Source: Areca catechu
Taxonomy: Eukaryota; Streptophyta; Magnoliopsida; Arecales; Arecaceae
NCBI GenBank assembly: GCA_021397845.1
Contig: CM038038.1
Coordinates: 66,200,748-66,264,747 of the forward strand
Direction of reading: 5' to 3'
DNA length: 64,000 nt
A program made the position numbers and the translations under genes. The notes below the pieces were generated by a model. It ran no database searches and had not been told where the DNA came from. It saw only the letters and a list, made by a program, of their open reading frames with translations. Positions 41,460-53,196 of the stretch are shown piece after piece; position 1 is the first letter of the stretch, and each line of letters opens with the position of its first letter.

Positions 41460-43765
41460 TGAAGTCCTTAGGCTTGGAGGCTATTGTCCTGTCGGCTCCT
41501 TCCTGGATGACGATGAGGCATGCCGGCATCCTCCTAGACCTCCATCAGAGGGGCTACTTCCATGTCCATCGCGAGCCTCGCCTCCTCCACTTCGATAGGA
41601 GCTACTGCCTCCTCCGAACCTCCAACTGGAACTCTTAGAAGAGCAACCTCATCTAGATTCTATTCTGGGAAGAGCTGGGCCACCCGAGACTGGAAGACCC
41701 CATACCCCTTGATGAAGGAGTCCATGGCCACCACCCGGACTTCATTGGCATAATCCATCGATGCCCTGAACTTGGGCACTACCTCAGCGACCTCCTTCTT
41801 GGAGGCTTCCATCAAAGCTACCACCCCATCAGCCTTCTCCTCAATTGTCGATGATCATGCCTACGCCGCCTCCAGTTGAGCTCGAAGGGTCTGAGACCGC
41901 TCCTCTGCTTGAGCCACCTCGACTTTGAGCTCCTCCACCCGCGATTGGCCTGATCTTTCTCTCAGGCCAAAGATACTTCGAGATCCCTGACTTGCCTATC
42001 GATGTCGGCCACCTTGGCTTGGAGGGCCCTATTCCTCTCTTCCATGGCCTAGGCCCTCTTAGTCTTTTCCTTCGCCTCAACTGCCAGTCCCGCGAGCTCC
42101 TGCTCTTTCAGGTCCTCTCTCTTTACCCACTGGGTGCAGTAGTCACTGATGAGGAGGAGGTCCATCCCGACTTGCACCAATGAAAATGTCAGTCATGGCA
42201 ATTCAAAAAAAAAAAGAGAAGAAGAAAAAGAAAAAGGAGGAAGAAAAAGAGAGAAGGACTTACCATGAAGAGGTGGAGAAAAATGCCAAGAATCACCTCC
42301 GACAGCTACCTGCTTCCCCTTACGCGGCGGTCACGTGACTGGACAATGAAGTCCATCATGCATTCGGCCATCACCAGATCCTGGGTGACCATGGAGTTCG
42401 GTGTCACTTAGATCAATGCTCTTCGGATGATGGTCCTTGACAAGGCTGGGACTTCCACCGTGCCCGCAGGAGGTGTCACTGAGGGTGTCTCAGTCATTCA
42501 GGTGGAGCTCGCCCCCGTGGTCGATGGTCCCTTCAGTGGTCTTTCCCTCCCCTTCTCTCTTCCCGAGTCCACCTCGATAACTTCTGAAGGCTAGACGGTG
42601 GTGGCACCAGTGGACCGGGTTTGTGCACTCATGCTAGATTCCCAGGCCAGGAGCTGAATCTACTGCCTTGATGAATCAGGGGCCAGTTCGGCCACCATTC
42701 CCTCTGGGCTGGAGGCTGCAGCGGGCCCAGGCCTTTGGCTGGGCTCAATCTGGGCCCTCTTCGATGGGGTCTCCCTGGGCCCTGTCAACGCACTCCTCTT
42801 CTAGGTGGACTCCAGAAGCTACTCCACAAAGAACTTCATGCCTGCAGGAAGAAGGAAACAAAGGTCAACCTCAAACCTAAGAAGGCTTGCAAAAGAAGAA
42901 GACGCATTGTTCCGAACTCACCCAACTCCCAGATTGGGCAGACCCTAGCTTTGAATAGGTTTTGCTCTGCTAGCAGAACCTCAAGGGAGGGGTTCTAGTC
43001 AGAAAAAAGCTAGTCGTATACTTCCCAATCAGCAACCTCGACCTAGGAGTTTCAATTCGGAGTCTGGTCTAGATCACTCCAGACCTGGTCAACTCCTTCG
43101 ATGAAAGCAAAGACATACTTTCTCTTCCATCCTTTGATAGAAGAGGGCAGTTCGAATTTAATGCCCTTCATGCGAGGAGAAACAAACCACCACCCATCCT
43201 TGGTCAGGTGGCATTTCAGGGTGGAGAAGGCCCTGAACAAGGAGAAATGGGCAATGATCCCGTGAAAGTGGCAGAAGACAATGAAGCAATTAATGGCCCT
43301 AACTACATTTGGGGCCAACTAAGCAGGGACAAGATAATAGTGACTAAGCATAGAAAAGAAAAAAGGATGAAAAGGCAAGCGAAGACCCCCAACAAAGAAT
43401 TCCTCGTAGAGGGCGATCCGCCCCAGGCCACTGGAGGTGACCCATTCCCCCGGTCCCGGGATCGAGAGCCGGATGGAATCCGGGATCTCGTAAGTGTCCT
43501 AGATCATAGAAAGGTCCTCTCTGATCATCATCGATGCAATGCCAGAGGGCCCGATCGAACAGGAAGGTCTAGAAGGGACCGCAGGAGTAGGAAAAACATA
43601 AAGGTGAGCCTTAGGTTCTCCTATGACTATGCCGGTCGGACAAGGACCCCTATGGATGCAAAGAGGAACCTCCTCCTCCTTATCAAAGGATGGAGTCCTC
43701 AGCCAAGAGGGCCCTACCTCGTTGGTGTTGCTAGAGAGAGGACGATTCCAACCTGAGAGAGCCAT
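41460..43765 (-). pseudogene. TAT-2 antisense extra gene, homologue of the one in TAT-1, broken
   Basis: On the minus strand the frame starts MALSGWNRPLSS at 43765. It then shows IPDSIRLSIPGPGEW (43490 on), RLPFHPFF and APNVVRAINCFIVFCHFHG (43318 on) with WWFVSPRMKG, the same domain as in TAT-1 (TPNSIRIICCFIVLCHRAG, WWMFSPRPS). Further down are a charged coiled coil (about 42160-41850) and a C-terminal part with SFIKGYGVFQSRVAQLFPE, aligning with FYLEGYDNCVKKVALLFPE of TAT-1. Several stops and frameshifts are present. Like its homologue it is antisense to pol. The function is unknown. Confidence 0.7.
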
Positions 43766-44291
43766 CTAAGACAAGACAAGGAGGAAGAATAGGAAGGCTA
43801 GATTTTGGGAGGGTTCTGAAGGAGGACTCAACCTATCAGAGAAGAAGGAAAAGACAAAGGGAGACTAACTTGGTTGCCTTGAAGGTAAACAGTAGCAGGG
43901 GGAAAGCAAGAGACTCTGGTCCATCAGTAAGCACAAAGAATTTGAAAGAAATGACTTGAGATAAGTTTCCTCCCTTTTCAAAATAGCCAGATAGCGATCG
44001 TGCATCCTTTTGGTACTTCCTCCACAAGATAGGCATCGCATGTCGAGATCAGCCGAGGACGATGCCTCGTTACACTAAAAACCACCTTGGGTCCTACATC
44101 GATCATTATGTTTCCTCGGACTCACTGATGTGGCATCCTTGTATTAGCCTCAATGCTCGATTCACGAAGTGGCAACGATCGTGGCATTAATGGCACTAGA
44201 TTATCGCCTTTCCATGTTCCATGTCAGCTCCACATTTACTCCCTTTGCCCCAAACTCGACATTTCGACGGGACTTGGGAGTGGGGTTCAAA
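43766..44291 (+). other. TAT-2 interval between antisense gene and LTR, with purine tract
   Basis: No gene was found. The purine-rich GGGACTTGGGAGTGGGG (44270-44286) just before 44292 is the likely polypurine tract. I saw no convincing minus-strand TATA box for the antisense gene here. Confidence 0.55.
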
Positions 44292-45670
44292 TGATGTGGC
44301 GGGATCACTAACATGGAGTCCCCTTGGATCTAGTTGGCAGTCGTGCTAGCAGATGTTGACATGCCAGCCCATCTCTTCATGCTCCTCCACCGGGTGGCTC
44401 CCCCGAGGTCGAGCCCACCTCGGCCAAAATCAAGCTCCCTCTCTTCGAGCTCCTTCACCGGGCAGTTCCCTGAGGTCGAGCCCACGAAGTAAAGCTCCCT
44501 CTCTATGAGCTCCTTCGCCGGGTGGCTCCCCCAAATTTGAGCCCACCTCGGTTGAAGTCGAGCTTTCTCTCTTCAAGCTCCTCCGCAGGGCAGCTCCCTC
44601 GAGGTCGAGCCCATCTCGACCAAAGTTGAGCTCCCTCTCCTCGAGCTCCTCTATCGGCTGGCTTCCTCGAGGTCAAGCCCACCTCAGCCAAAGTTGAGCT
44701 CCCTCTCTTCAAGCTCCTCCATCAGGTGGCTTCCCCGTGGTCTAGCCCACCTCGGTTGAAGTCAAGCTCCCTCTCTTCGTCCTCCTCCACCGGGCAGCTC
44801 TCCCAAGGTCAAGCCTATCTCAGTCAAAGTTGAGCTCCCTCTCCTTGAAATAAGTGCCCTTCAGTGGAGAGGTCTACCAGCTCAAGGCTATCCCACTGGC
44901 CAAGGTCGACCGCATCTCAAAATCCCTCGGGAGAGAGAGAAGAAAATGCCACTACATCCATTGGGTGGCGGCACATTGCCCAAGGCCTACAAAGGGGAAG
45001 CATGCTAACCTACAGAAAAGCATCTCCCTAGAGCACCAGGATCTCTTCCACCATTGTTTACACCGGTTATGAAACAGTGCCCCAATTAAGGCACTACATT
45101 CCCCAACCGATCATTCACACCACTCAGAAGAAGAAAGCCATGCCAAGTGATTCAAACCCAGGAGCGGCTACCCCCGAATTGAGGCTTTGCCAAATTTCCC
45201 TAAGCATGGCAACCCCCCAAGAAGTTAGAATCCTTGACATAACTCCCTACCATGAAGGGAGGGGGCACCAGTGCACGACCCATGAGGTGCTATCGATCGT
45301 TGACCTTTAAGCTCCTACAGAAGGGGGAGAACCCAAGGTGGGTAATGGAGAGAATCCATGGTCTACAAAGGATATCCTAAGCACCTTCAAACAAGGTAAG
45401 AAAAAGTTGGCAGAGGGGGAGCAAGCAAGCAAAAGTGCTCCGAGGCTATCGGAGAACTCATCGAGAGAGTCTCAACAGATACAGCCACCATTGCTCAAGC
45501 CTTCTTTGCTAAAACTCCCATTCTACTCTTTCCTTAAAAACTCCTCCAAGCATGAAGACTGCACAGGGATCCACAGAGGAGGATCTATTCTCCTAGATCG
45601 CCCACTAACTTGATCGTCGGAGTGCCCTCGCTGGGATCCCCAGTCCGGGTCTCCTTTGTTTTGTAGGTCC
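44292..45670 (+). repeat. TAT-2 LTR (right boundary approximate)
   Basis: It starts TGATGTGGCGGG after a purine tract and resembles 58354-59914 in start (TGATGTGGAAAG), internal minisatellite, and end region (AGATACAGCCACCATTGCTC, GAGGATCTATTCTCCTAGAT, TTGATCGTCGGAGT). The end lies between CTTTGTTTTGTAGG (45670) and GAGGCTGACG near 45708. A TTTAGTGCCACGC stretch follows that could be a primer-site remnant. I could not define a target duplication. Confidence 0.65.
44370..44850 (+). repeat. ~68-bp minisatellite inside the TAT-2 LTR
   Basis: About seven units carry CGAGCTCCTCCACCGGG, GGCTCCCCCGAGGTCGAGCC and CCACCTCGGNCNAAGTCGAG. The related LTR at 58354 has the same repeat family with a longer unit. 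ORFs through it are ignored. Confidence 0.85.
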
Positions 45671-45744
45671 AGGTACACGTGCTGAATTCCAAGCAAGGAG
45701 GCTGACGTTTAGTGCCACGCTAGAGCTGCAGGCCATGATGATAT

Positions 45745-46480
45745 AGGTGACAACATATACAAACCAAGAAAGACTATAGACCTTGTTCCTTTACCCATGC
45801 ATGCATGAGTTTCTAAGTCCGCAAAGTCATATGCACATCATGTTAGAGAATTGCATAAAGAGATTAGTAAGAAAATTGACTCGAATAATGAAACTTACAA
45901 GAATATGGCTAATTCCCATAAAAAAGTCAAAGAATTTTATGAAGGAGACTATGTAATGATTAGGCTTAGACCTGAATGGTTCTCACTCGGAACCATGAAA
46001 AAGTTAATGCTCGTGGTGCATGTCCTTTCAAAATAATAAAAAAAATTGGACCTAATGTTTATGTGCTTGAGTTACCATCTGACTTAGGTATCAGTTCAAC
46101 TTTTAATATCTCAGACATAGTAGAGTATAAGAAACCAACAATGATACCTAATGAGCCTTTTGGACCTGATCCCATTTTTGATAGTGAACCTACCCCTGAG
46201 TGTCCACCAGCCACATTACCAGAATGGCAAGATAGGATTGATCAAATTCTGGATGACAAGACTATCACTACTCGAAACAAAGACTATCAACCCTATTTGG
46301 TTCATTGGAAAGGTCGACCAGAATCTGAAGACTCGTGGATCACTCGAGAGGATCTGCAAAGGATCAACCCAGACTACTAGAACACTACCAAAGTCAAGTG
46401 ACCCATACTCGACAGGGTCGAATCCTTCCCACCCCGGGAGAATTGATGCGAGCACCAAAGTTCGTAAGAGACTTTAATCA
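45745..46480 (+). pseudogene. CHR-2 integrase C-terminus with chromodomain
   Basis: The piece starts inside the integrase end (YKPRKTIDLVPLP). The frame holds ELHKEISKKI and DYVMIRLRPEWF. A frameshift near 46010 leads to the GPY-type part (ISSTFNISDIVEYKKP) and a chromodomain (YLVHWKGRPESEDSWITRED) at about 46289-46350. A second shift near 46378 is needed to reach NPSHPGRIDASTKVRKRL, which ends at 46477, inside the LTR. It is homologous to CHR-1 34980-35737. Everything upstream in CHR-2 is missing. Confidence 0.85.
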
Positions 46481-47141
46481 AACCTAATCAAGTCGAGCTC
46501 CTTATGGATTACAAGTGGATAAGTCAAACTCAATTTTCGCTTCAAGTTTGTTTTTTAAAATTTTACCATGAGTCCTGTAATTAGAGTCGAGTCTATTCCA
46601 ATTTCAATTTTAATTTAGTCTTGTTAGGTTCAATTTAGTCTTGTTGGGTTAAATTTGGGTTCAACTTGGTCTTGTAATTAGTTGGGTCTTGTAAGTTGGG
46701 TTCAAGTAGGGTTCAAATTAGGCAAGATCAAGACCATGAAGCTTGAAGATTGGATGGAGCAAACCATCTCAACCACCATGCCAAGTGGCATGCCACATCA
46801 CCATGCCAAGATGGAAGCCACATCACCTTCCATGCCAAGATGGGATGACACCTCACCTCCCATGCCACATCACCTCAATTTGTGCACCCAAAAATTCAAA
46901 TTTGAAAGCTAGTTGGATGCACCACTTATTTCTCCATTCTTCATGCATGTAATCCCACTTATCACTTCACTCTTCACTCCACTCTTTATGCTTGTAATTC
47001 AAATTTGAAAGGTCTAGGAAAGTCTATAAATATCCCTAACCCTCTCGTAATCAAGCCATTATCATAAATGAATGAAAGCGCTTTTTCTTCTTCCATTTGC
47101 TTGTTGTATTTGACACTCCATGAGGGAGAGGGTGTGAGGCC
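46444..47141 (+). repeat. CHR-2 3' LTR, left piece
   Basis: It begins TGATGCGAGCACC after the coding purine tract CCCGGGAGAAT. A TATA box CTATAAATATCC lies at 47024-47035, followed by ATAAATGAATGAAAGCG. It is cut at AGGCC (47137-47141) by ATH-1 and resumes at 58242. Confidence 0.85.
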
Positions 47142-48924
47142 TGATGCGTGTCGTAATGCACCGATTTAGAACCTTAATTCCACTACTCTAAAGGGTAGAA
47201 TAGCGGGAGTAAGGGTCGATCCCACAGAGACTTTGGGGTTATCTTGAAAAAGTATTTTCTTTTGATTTTAAATAAACTAAAACTAATGCAAAAAAAAATA
47301 GATGCAAATAATAAATTTATGAAAATAATTCATATATGACCTATCTCAAGAGTACGGCCCGTACCCGTGGATCACGACCCGTCCCTTAGGTATAGATCAG
47401 TCAAAATTAATTCACTACGACTTACCTTAAACGCTAATCCAACATGACTCCAGCATAACTAAAATAAAAATAAATAAACATGGATTAATATAAAGCAAAT
47501 AAATATTTATTTCATAAAAGATTGGGGTACAGAGAAAATAAAATAAAAGCAAGGGAACAAGGGTCCCTTTCTCCCTTTTTATCCGACTCTGACTCTCTGT
47601 CACAGCAACAGGTGGAACTACGGACAGCAGGTGGAACCTCCCCAAAAATTCTCTTTTTTTTTTTCGTAGAAGAGAATCATCGAGGTATTTATAGATGACA
47701 AATACCGTGTCGGGTCCGTGTGGAAAGCGCGGTGATTTCCTCATCTCAATCGGATCTCCTTATCTGATTTTTTTACGATCATCCCCATCTCAAAAATCAA
47801 ACTCAGAAATTCTATCGCACAATCCCGCGTCCATCCAGCGTCGTCCGACATCTCTTCTCGTTCCGATGCTTCCTTGTTTTCGGACATCCCGGTCTGAATG
47901 ACGGTGACAAGCAGCTGGGCAGACGCTGCTCGCTGGCGGATGCGGACACGCGGCTGGGGGTTGCTCACGAACGGCGACGGAGAGGAGGCAGCAGCGGACA
48001 GCATGGCTTCGCACGGGCAGACGGGCGGCTGGTCACGGCTGCATGGCCGTGGGCTTGGACTCGCAGACGGACACGCGGACGGTGGCGTGGCTCGCGGACT
48101 TGGGCGTGGACGGCTGGGCAGCTTCACGGTGATGGGGGCGGACAGACGGCTTGGGCGAAGGTGCTGCAGTGGACGGTGGCTCACGGGATGGCCGTGGGCG
48201 GATAGTGGAGACGTGGCCGGCGGAGACGTGGCCGGATGGCTGGGCGGCGTGTGGCTGGATGGCTGGCCGACGGCGGAAGGGGCGACGGTGCTGCGGCTAG
48301 GGTGGACATGGCTTCACCGGCGGGAGGTGGGCGCGCGGACGGTGGCTCACGGGATGGCCGACGGCGGAGACGGGCGGCTGGGCGGCTGGATGGCTGGCCG
48401 ACGGCGGAGACGTGGCCGCTGGGCGGTGGCGTGGCCGTGGGTGGCGTGCAGTAGCAGGCGGCGGGTGGAGAAAAGGGGAGGAGGCGTTCCGGCCATTTTT
48501 TCGGCCGAACGGGAGCTCTCCGGCCGGTGGGAAGGTTGCCGGCGACTTCGGCGGTGCCGGGGGAAGCTCTCCGACAAGTTTCGGCGCGATCGGAGCACGG
48601 TGGTCCACGGCTCCGCCCGTGGACCGGCAGTAATGGCTGCCGTGGACCAAGCGGACGTGCGGTGGACCATTGAGCCGGTCCACCGTGAGCCATTAAAATT
48701 TTGAGGCAATGCTCCAAAAATCGTGCGGCTCTGAAATCCGTGCTAAAATCTTCTAAAATCCATTTCGGGCCCGTTTGAAGTCCGAATTACATTCCGTTTG
48801 CGTCGTTGGACTCCTAAAATCAAGATCTACGCATTTATGGAGTCAATTCCTGCAAAGTATTACAAAAAGTATCAATTTTAATAAAATAAAGTTGGGTTAA
48901 TTTTCATTATTCTAATGTCTAACA
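47142..48924 (-). repeat. ATH-1 3' LTR
   Basis: On the minus strand it runs TGTTAGACATTAG to ACACGCATCA. A minus-strand TATA box CTATAAATACC lies at 47684-47694. A very GC-rich block (about 47890-48700) lies upstream of it, in U3. Long open frames on both strands there (up to 268 codons) show no known domain. Confidence 0.93.
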
Positions 48925-50068
48925 CACCCCCCAACTTAAACTTTTCTCGTCCTCGAGTAAAGAAAATGGATGAGTCTTGTGTAGTAAGATGGTCCATGAA
49001 ATGAAAATTATCGTACTAACCCTAAAATCAAAGGATACATGGTTAGACTATTAAAAAGGTACTTCATTAGATTACCAATTCCACCCATTTAGTAGTAGAA
49101 TAAAGTCCATAGAAGTTTCAAGAGTTTTTTTCTTTCTCAACTTTCTATCTCACTATCTAAATCTTCCAACTTAATTTGGTTTTGGTGCAATATTTATTTA
49201 GTCCACATTTTTTTCTTTTTCTTTTTTTTTTTTTTTTTTTTTTTTATGTAAAGTCAGTGCAATGTCCTGACACCTTGCTTTCTATTTAACCCTTGTAGCG
49301 AGCTTTAAGCCAATGACTCCCAAACTAGTTGGCTTTAGGGCATTAGGTGTAAAACACCCCTCGGGCTTACTGACTCAAGTTAAAAAGGCTAAGTCAAGAC
49401 TAACTCTACAAAAGATTTCGTTACATCCCCACCTTTTGACGCGAACAACAACGCTTACTTAGGCGAAGGGGTCCGGTTACTCAGTGAGAGATGCTAAAAA
49501 TCTTTATTAACTTCACGATTTTTTTTTTTTTTTTTTTAACTGGGGACTTTTTATAATGCCTATACCAAAATAAGTAAGATTCATTATTAAGATCAATAGG
49601 CCGAAGGGTCTGGAATTACTCTTCTAAAATTTTCTGGACTACACTCTACAACTTATAGGGTTTTCTTGATAAATCATCCCTCAGTATCTCTAAAATTTTC
49701 TAAACCATTAATCACTCATCATTTAGTGAGCTTGATTTTTTTCAATTCGAGACAAATTTTCGTACACAAAAACTGATTAAAATTTTACTCGAGGATTTTA
49801 TTTAATTAATTAGATTACCTCACCCCCCAACTTAATTTCCATTGTCCCTAATGGAAGAGAATATTAAAAATGAAATGGCATGGAAGGATACAACCTGGTA
49901 GGGTATGGAATTGGATGTCCTTCTATCACCATGTTCCCGCAATCTTCTTTTATTACTCCATTTATTCTAAAAACAAAGAACTAGAAGTTAAAATATGAAC
50001 TAAGGAAAGAGCTGGGCTGCCTCCCAGGAGCGCTAAGTTTAACGTCTTCAGCCAGACTAAGTTCATCA
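48925..50068 (-). other. ATH-1 3' UTR with two polypurine tracts
   Basis: Minus-strand AAGTTGGGGGGTG (48925-48937) adjoins the 3' LTR and is the expected primer tract. A second copy, AAGTTGGGGGGTGAGG, lies at about 49822-49837. Between them are two long T runs (49210-49250, 49510-49535) and no coding pattern. An envelope-like gene would be expected here in many Athila elements; none is seen. Confidence 0.75.
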
Positions 50069-51060
50069 TCACAGCAACACTGGTTGTTCAAGATCAAGAG
50101 TTTCAACAACTTCTCCATCACTGATTCCTTCAATATACGGTTTCAAACACTGGCCATTCACCTTAAAAACATTCCCTTGCTTAGGATCCTTAAGTTCAAC
50201 AGCTCCATGGGAAAATACTTGAGTTACTACAAAAGGTCCATCCCATCATGAGCGGAGTTTTCCGGGAAAAAAGATGTAACCTAGAGTTGTAGAGCCACAC
50301 TTTTTGATTAGGCTCAAATAATTTTCTATTAATGAATTTATCATGATAAGCCTTTGTTCGAGCCTTATAAATTTTCGAACTCTCATACGCCTTATTTCGT
50401 AACTCTTCCAACTCACTTAACTGAAGTTTTCTATAGGAACCGGCATTCTTCATGTCAAAATTGAATTGCTTGATAGCCCAAAATGCATGGTGTTCCAATT
50501 CAACAGGTAGGTGACAAGCCTTTCCAAACACTAACCGGTACGGAGACATTCCTAGAGGGGTCTTGAAAGCAGTTCGGTAAGCCCATAAAGCATCATCCAA
50601 ACGTTCGGACCAATCTTTCCTATCGGGTCTTACCGTTTTCTCAAGAATGTGCTTGATCTCTCTATTCGAAACTTCAACCTGACCACTAGTCTGAGGATGA
50701 TATGGTGTGGCTACTTTATGGGTAATTCCATATTTTTTCATTAGTCCGTCAAAGTGTCTATTTGTGAAATGCGCACCTCCATCACTAATAATGGCCCTTG
50801 GACACCCAAACCGACTAAAGATGTTATGTTGAATGAACTTGATCACAACTTTGTGATCATTAGTTCGAGTTGCCACAGCTTCAATCCATTTCGAAACATA
50901 ATTGACTGCTACCAAAATGTACTCAAATCCAAAGGAAAGAGGAAATGGGGTTTAGGGGCATCATATCTTTTCGTGAAATATTTCTCCTTTGTTGACACTT
51001 GAGACAATTACGGCTAAATTCATGTGCATCTTTAAAGAGAGTTGGCCAATAAAATCCACT
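50069..51060 (-). pseudogene. ATH-1 integrase
   Basis: Minus-strand 50915-50250 reads VSKWIEAV, ISDGGAHFTNRHF (second Asp), YHPQTSGQVEVSNREIK (Glu) and DALWAYRTAFKTPLGMSPYR. The frame slips near 50265, after which the C-terminal part continues in another frame (FVVTQVF, FKVNGQCLKPY) to TGA at 50069. Upstream, near 50950, the zinc part ending in KCQQRRNISRKDMMPLNPIS runs almost directly into FGFEYILVAVNY. The usual segment with the first catalytic Asp (WGIDFMGPF) is missing. Frame differs from RT, so there is also a shift near 50950-51060. Confidence 0.85.
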
Positions 51061-53196
51061 TTACAGCACCTTTGCTGCAGTTTTTCTCCCAATAAAGTGT
51101 CCCCCACATGCAAGAGAATGACAAAAATTGAGTATACTCTTGAATTCACTCTCAGGGACACATCGCCTGATCACTTGATCTGAACAGTGTTTAAACAATT
51201 TAGGTTCCTCCCAAAAGTAATATTTGATTTGCGAAAAGAACCTATCTTTTTCTTGTTGTGACCAGTATGGAGGAACTTGCCCTGTTACCAGATAATTCAC
51301 AATATGGGCAAACCAGGGGAGATTACTGGTAGAAAAAATTGAGAATAGCTGCTCATCAGGAAACCTATCTCTAATAATTTCCTTGTTGTATTCTACTAAG
51401 ATCCTAGAAATGTGATCTGCTACCATATTTTCGGAACCTTTCTTATCCAAAATTTCTAAGTTAAATTCCTGTAACAAAAGGATCCATCGAATCAGTCTAG
51501 GCTTGGTATCCTTTTTGGATAGGAGATGTCTTAATGCAGCATGATCAGAGTAAACTAGGACCTTAGACCTTAATAAATATGATCAAAATTTTTCTAGGGC
51601 GAATACAACTGCTAGTAACTCTTTTACAGTAGTGGTATAGTTCATTTGTGCATCTGAAAGAGTTTTACTAGCATAGTAAATTACATGGGGTTCCCTATTG
51701 AGCTTCTGTCCTAAAACAGCTCCTACAGCATAATCAGAAGCATCACACATGATTTCAAATGGCAGAGTCCAATCTGGAGGTTTGATGATAGGTGCAATGG
51801 TCAAAGCAGTTCGAAGAATGTCAAAAGCGGTCAAACATTCTTTACTAAAATCAAAGGTCTTGTCTTTGGCAAGTAAATCACACAATGGTCGAGAGATTTT
51901 GCTGAAATCCTTGATGAATCATCTATAAAAGCCAGCATGGCCAAGGAAGGATCGTACTTGTCTAACCGAGGTCGGGGGAGGCAATTTCGAGATTAATTCA
52001 ACCTTAGCCTTGTCAACCTCAATCCCTCGCTCAGAAACAATGTGTCCGAGTACAATTCCCTCACGAACCATAAAATGGCTCTTCTCCCAACTTAAGACTA
52101 AGTTGGTTTCTATACAGCGTTTCAATACCTTAGCCAAATTATGGAGACAGTCCTCGAATGAAGATCCAAAAACAGAAAAATCATCCATAAACACTTCAAG
52201 GAAATGACCAACCATATCGGAGAATAAGGCCAACATACATCGTTGAAAGGTGGCTGGTGCATTACAGAGACCAAAAAGCATACGCCTGAATGCAAACGTT
52301 CCAAAAGGGCAAGTAAAGGTGGTCTTTTCTTGGTCTGCAGGAAATACTGGAACCTGGTTGTATCCTGAATATCCATCCAGGAAACAAAAGAAACTCTACC
52401 CTGCTAGTCGTTTTAGAATTTGATCAATAAAAGGCAGAGGGAAATGATCTTTCCTAGTAACAGCATTCAGTTTCTGGTAATCTATACACACTCTCCAACC
52501 AGTGGTTGCTCGGATAGAAATTGACTCACCCTTTTCATTTTGAATGACAGTAATTCCTGACTTTTTAGGTACTACCTGAGTTGGACTGACCCATTGGCTA
52601 TCCGAAATTGGATAAATAATGCCGGCATCCAACCATTTAACCACTTCTTTTTTAACAATTTATCGCATGTTTGGATTTAACCTCCGTTGCATGTCCCTAT
52701 GTGGTTTAGCTTCTGCTTCACAGTGAATGTGGTGCATGCAAATAGAAGGATCAATTCCCTTAAGATCAGCTATTGTCCATCCTATTGCCTCTTTATGTTC
52801 CCGGAGTACATCCATCAATTTTTGTTCCTGATCAGAGGTCAAAGTAGATGCAATGATTACCGGAAGGGTATCATTGGATCCAAGAAAAGAATACTTTAAT
52901 TTGTCAGGAAGAGGCTTCAATTCCAGATTGGGTGGTGCTTCTAAGGATGGCACTAAAGGGCTTGATTGAGTGGGTAATGATTCATATTTCACAGTCCAAG
53001 GAGGAATGGTGCTAAACTTGGGTGGCTCTAACAAAGCATTCACTTCATTTGCATATTCATCAACATCAAAATCGTCAGTTCCAAAATGTGTCAAACATGC
53101 TTCCAAGGGATCCGAATCAAGCAACACAGGAAGATTCCTATTTACTACTTCTTCTATCATATTTACTTCGTTATGATCATAAGAGGGTGGTCCTTG
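51061..53196 (-). pseudogene. ATH-1 reverse transcriptase and RNase H
   Basis: Same frame as gag-protease. RT is seen as WVSPTQVVPKKSGITV, RVCIDYQKLNAVTRKDHFPL, LFGLCNAPATFQRCM and catalytic FMDD near 52190. RNase H has LPFEIMCDASDYAVGAVLGQ, YYASKTL and YTTTVKELLAVVFALEKF. The integrase HHCC start follows (FCHSLACGGHF). Stops: TAA 52660, TAG 52396, TGA 51919, TGA 51583, TAA 51061. No frameshift is needed across this region. Confidence 0.9.

Larger units (their letters stand above)
40341..45670 (+). mobile_element. TAT-2: 3' part of a second Tat-lineage gypsy element
   Basis: In plus-strand order: last codons of pol (40343-40444), a minisatellite (40510-40900), an antisense gene (about 43765-41460), a purine tract (44270-44285) and an LTR starting TGATGTGGCGGG at 44292. 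The layout is the same as in TAT-1, mirrored. The left part was cut off by SIRE-3. The right LTR boundary is uncertain. Confidence 0.75.

Noticed and set aside
43766..44291. Promoter for the TAT-2 antisense gene
   Set aside because: I found no minus-strand TATA box like that in TAT-1; the promoter, if any, is not visible.
47898..48704. 268-codon open frame in the ATH-1 3' LTR, and similar frames on both strands at 57250-58030
   Set aside because: High GC opens most frames; the two LTR copies break the frames at different points and no domain is visible.
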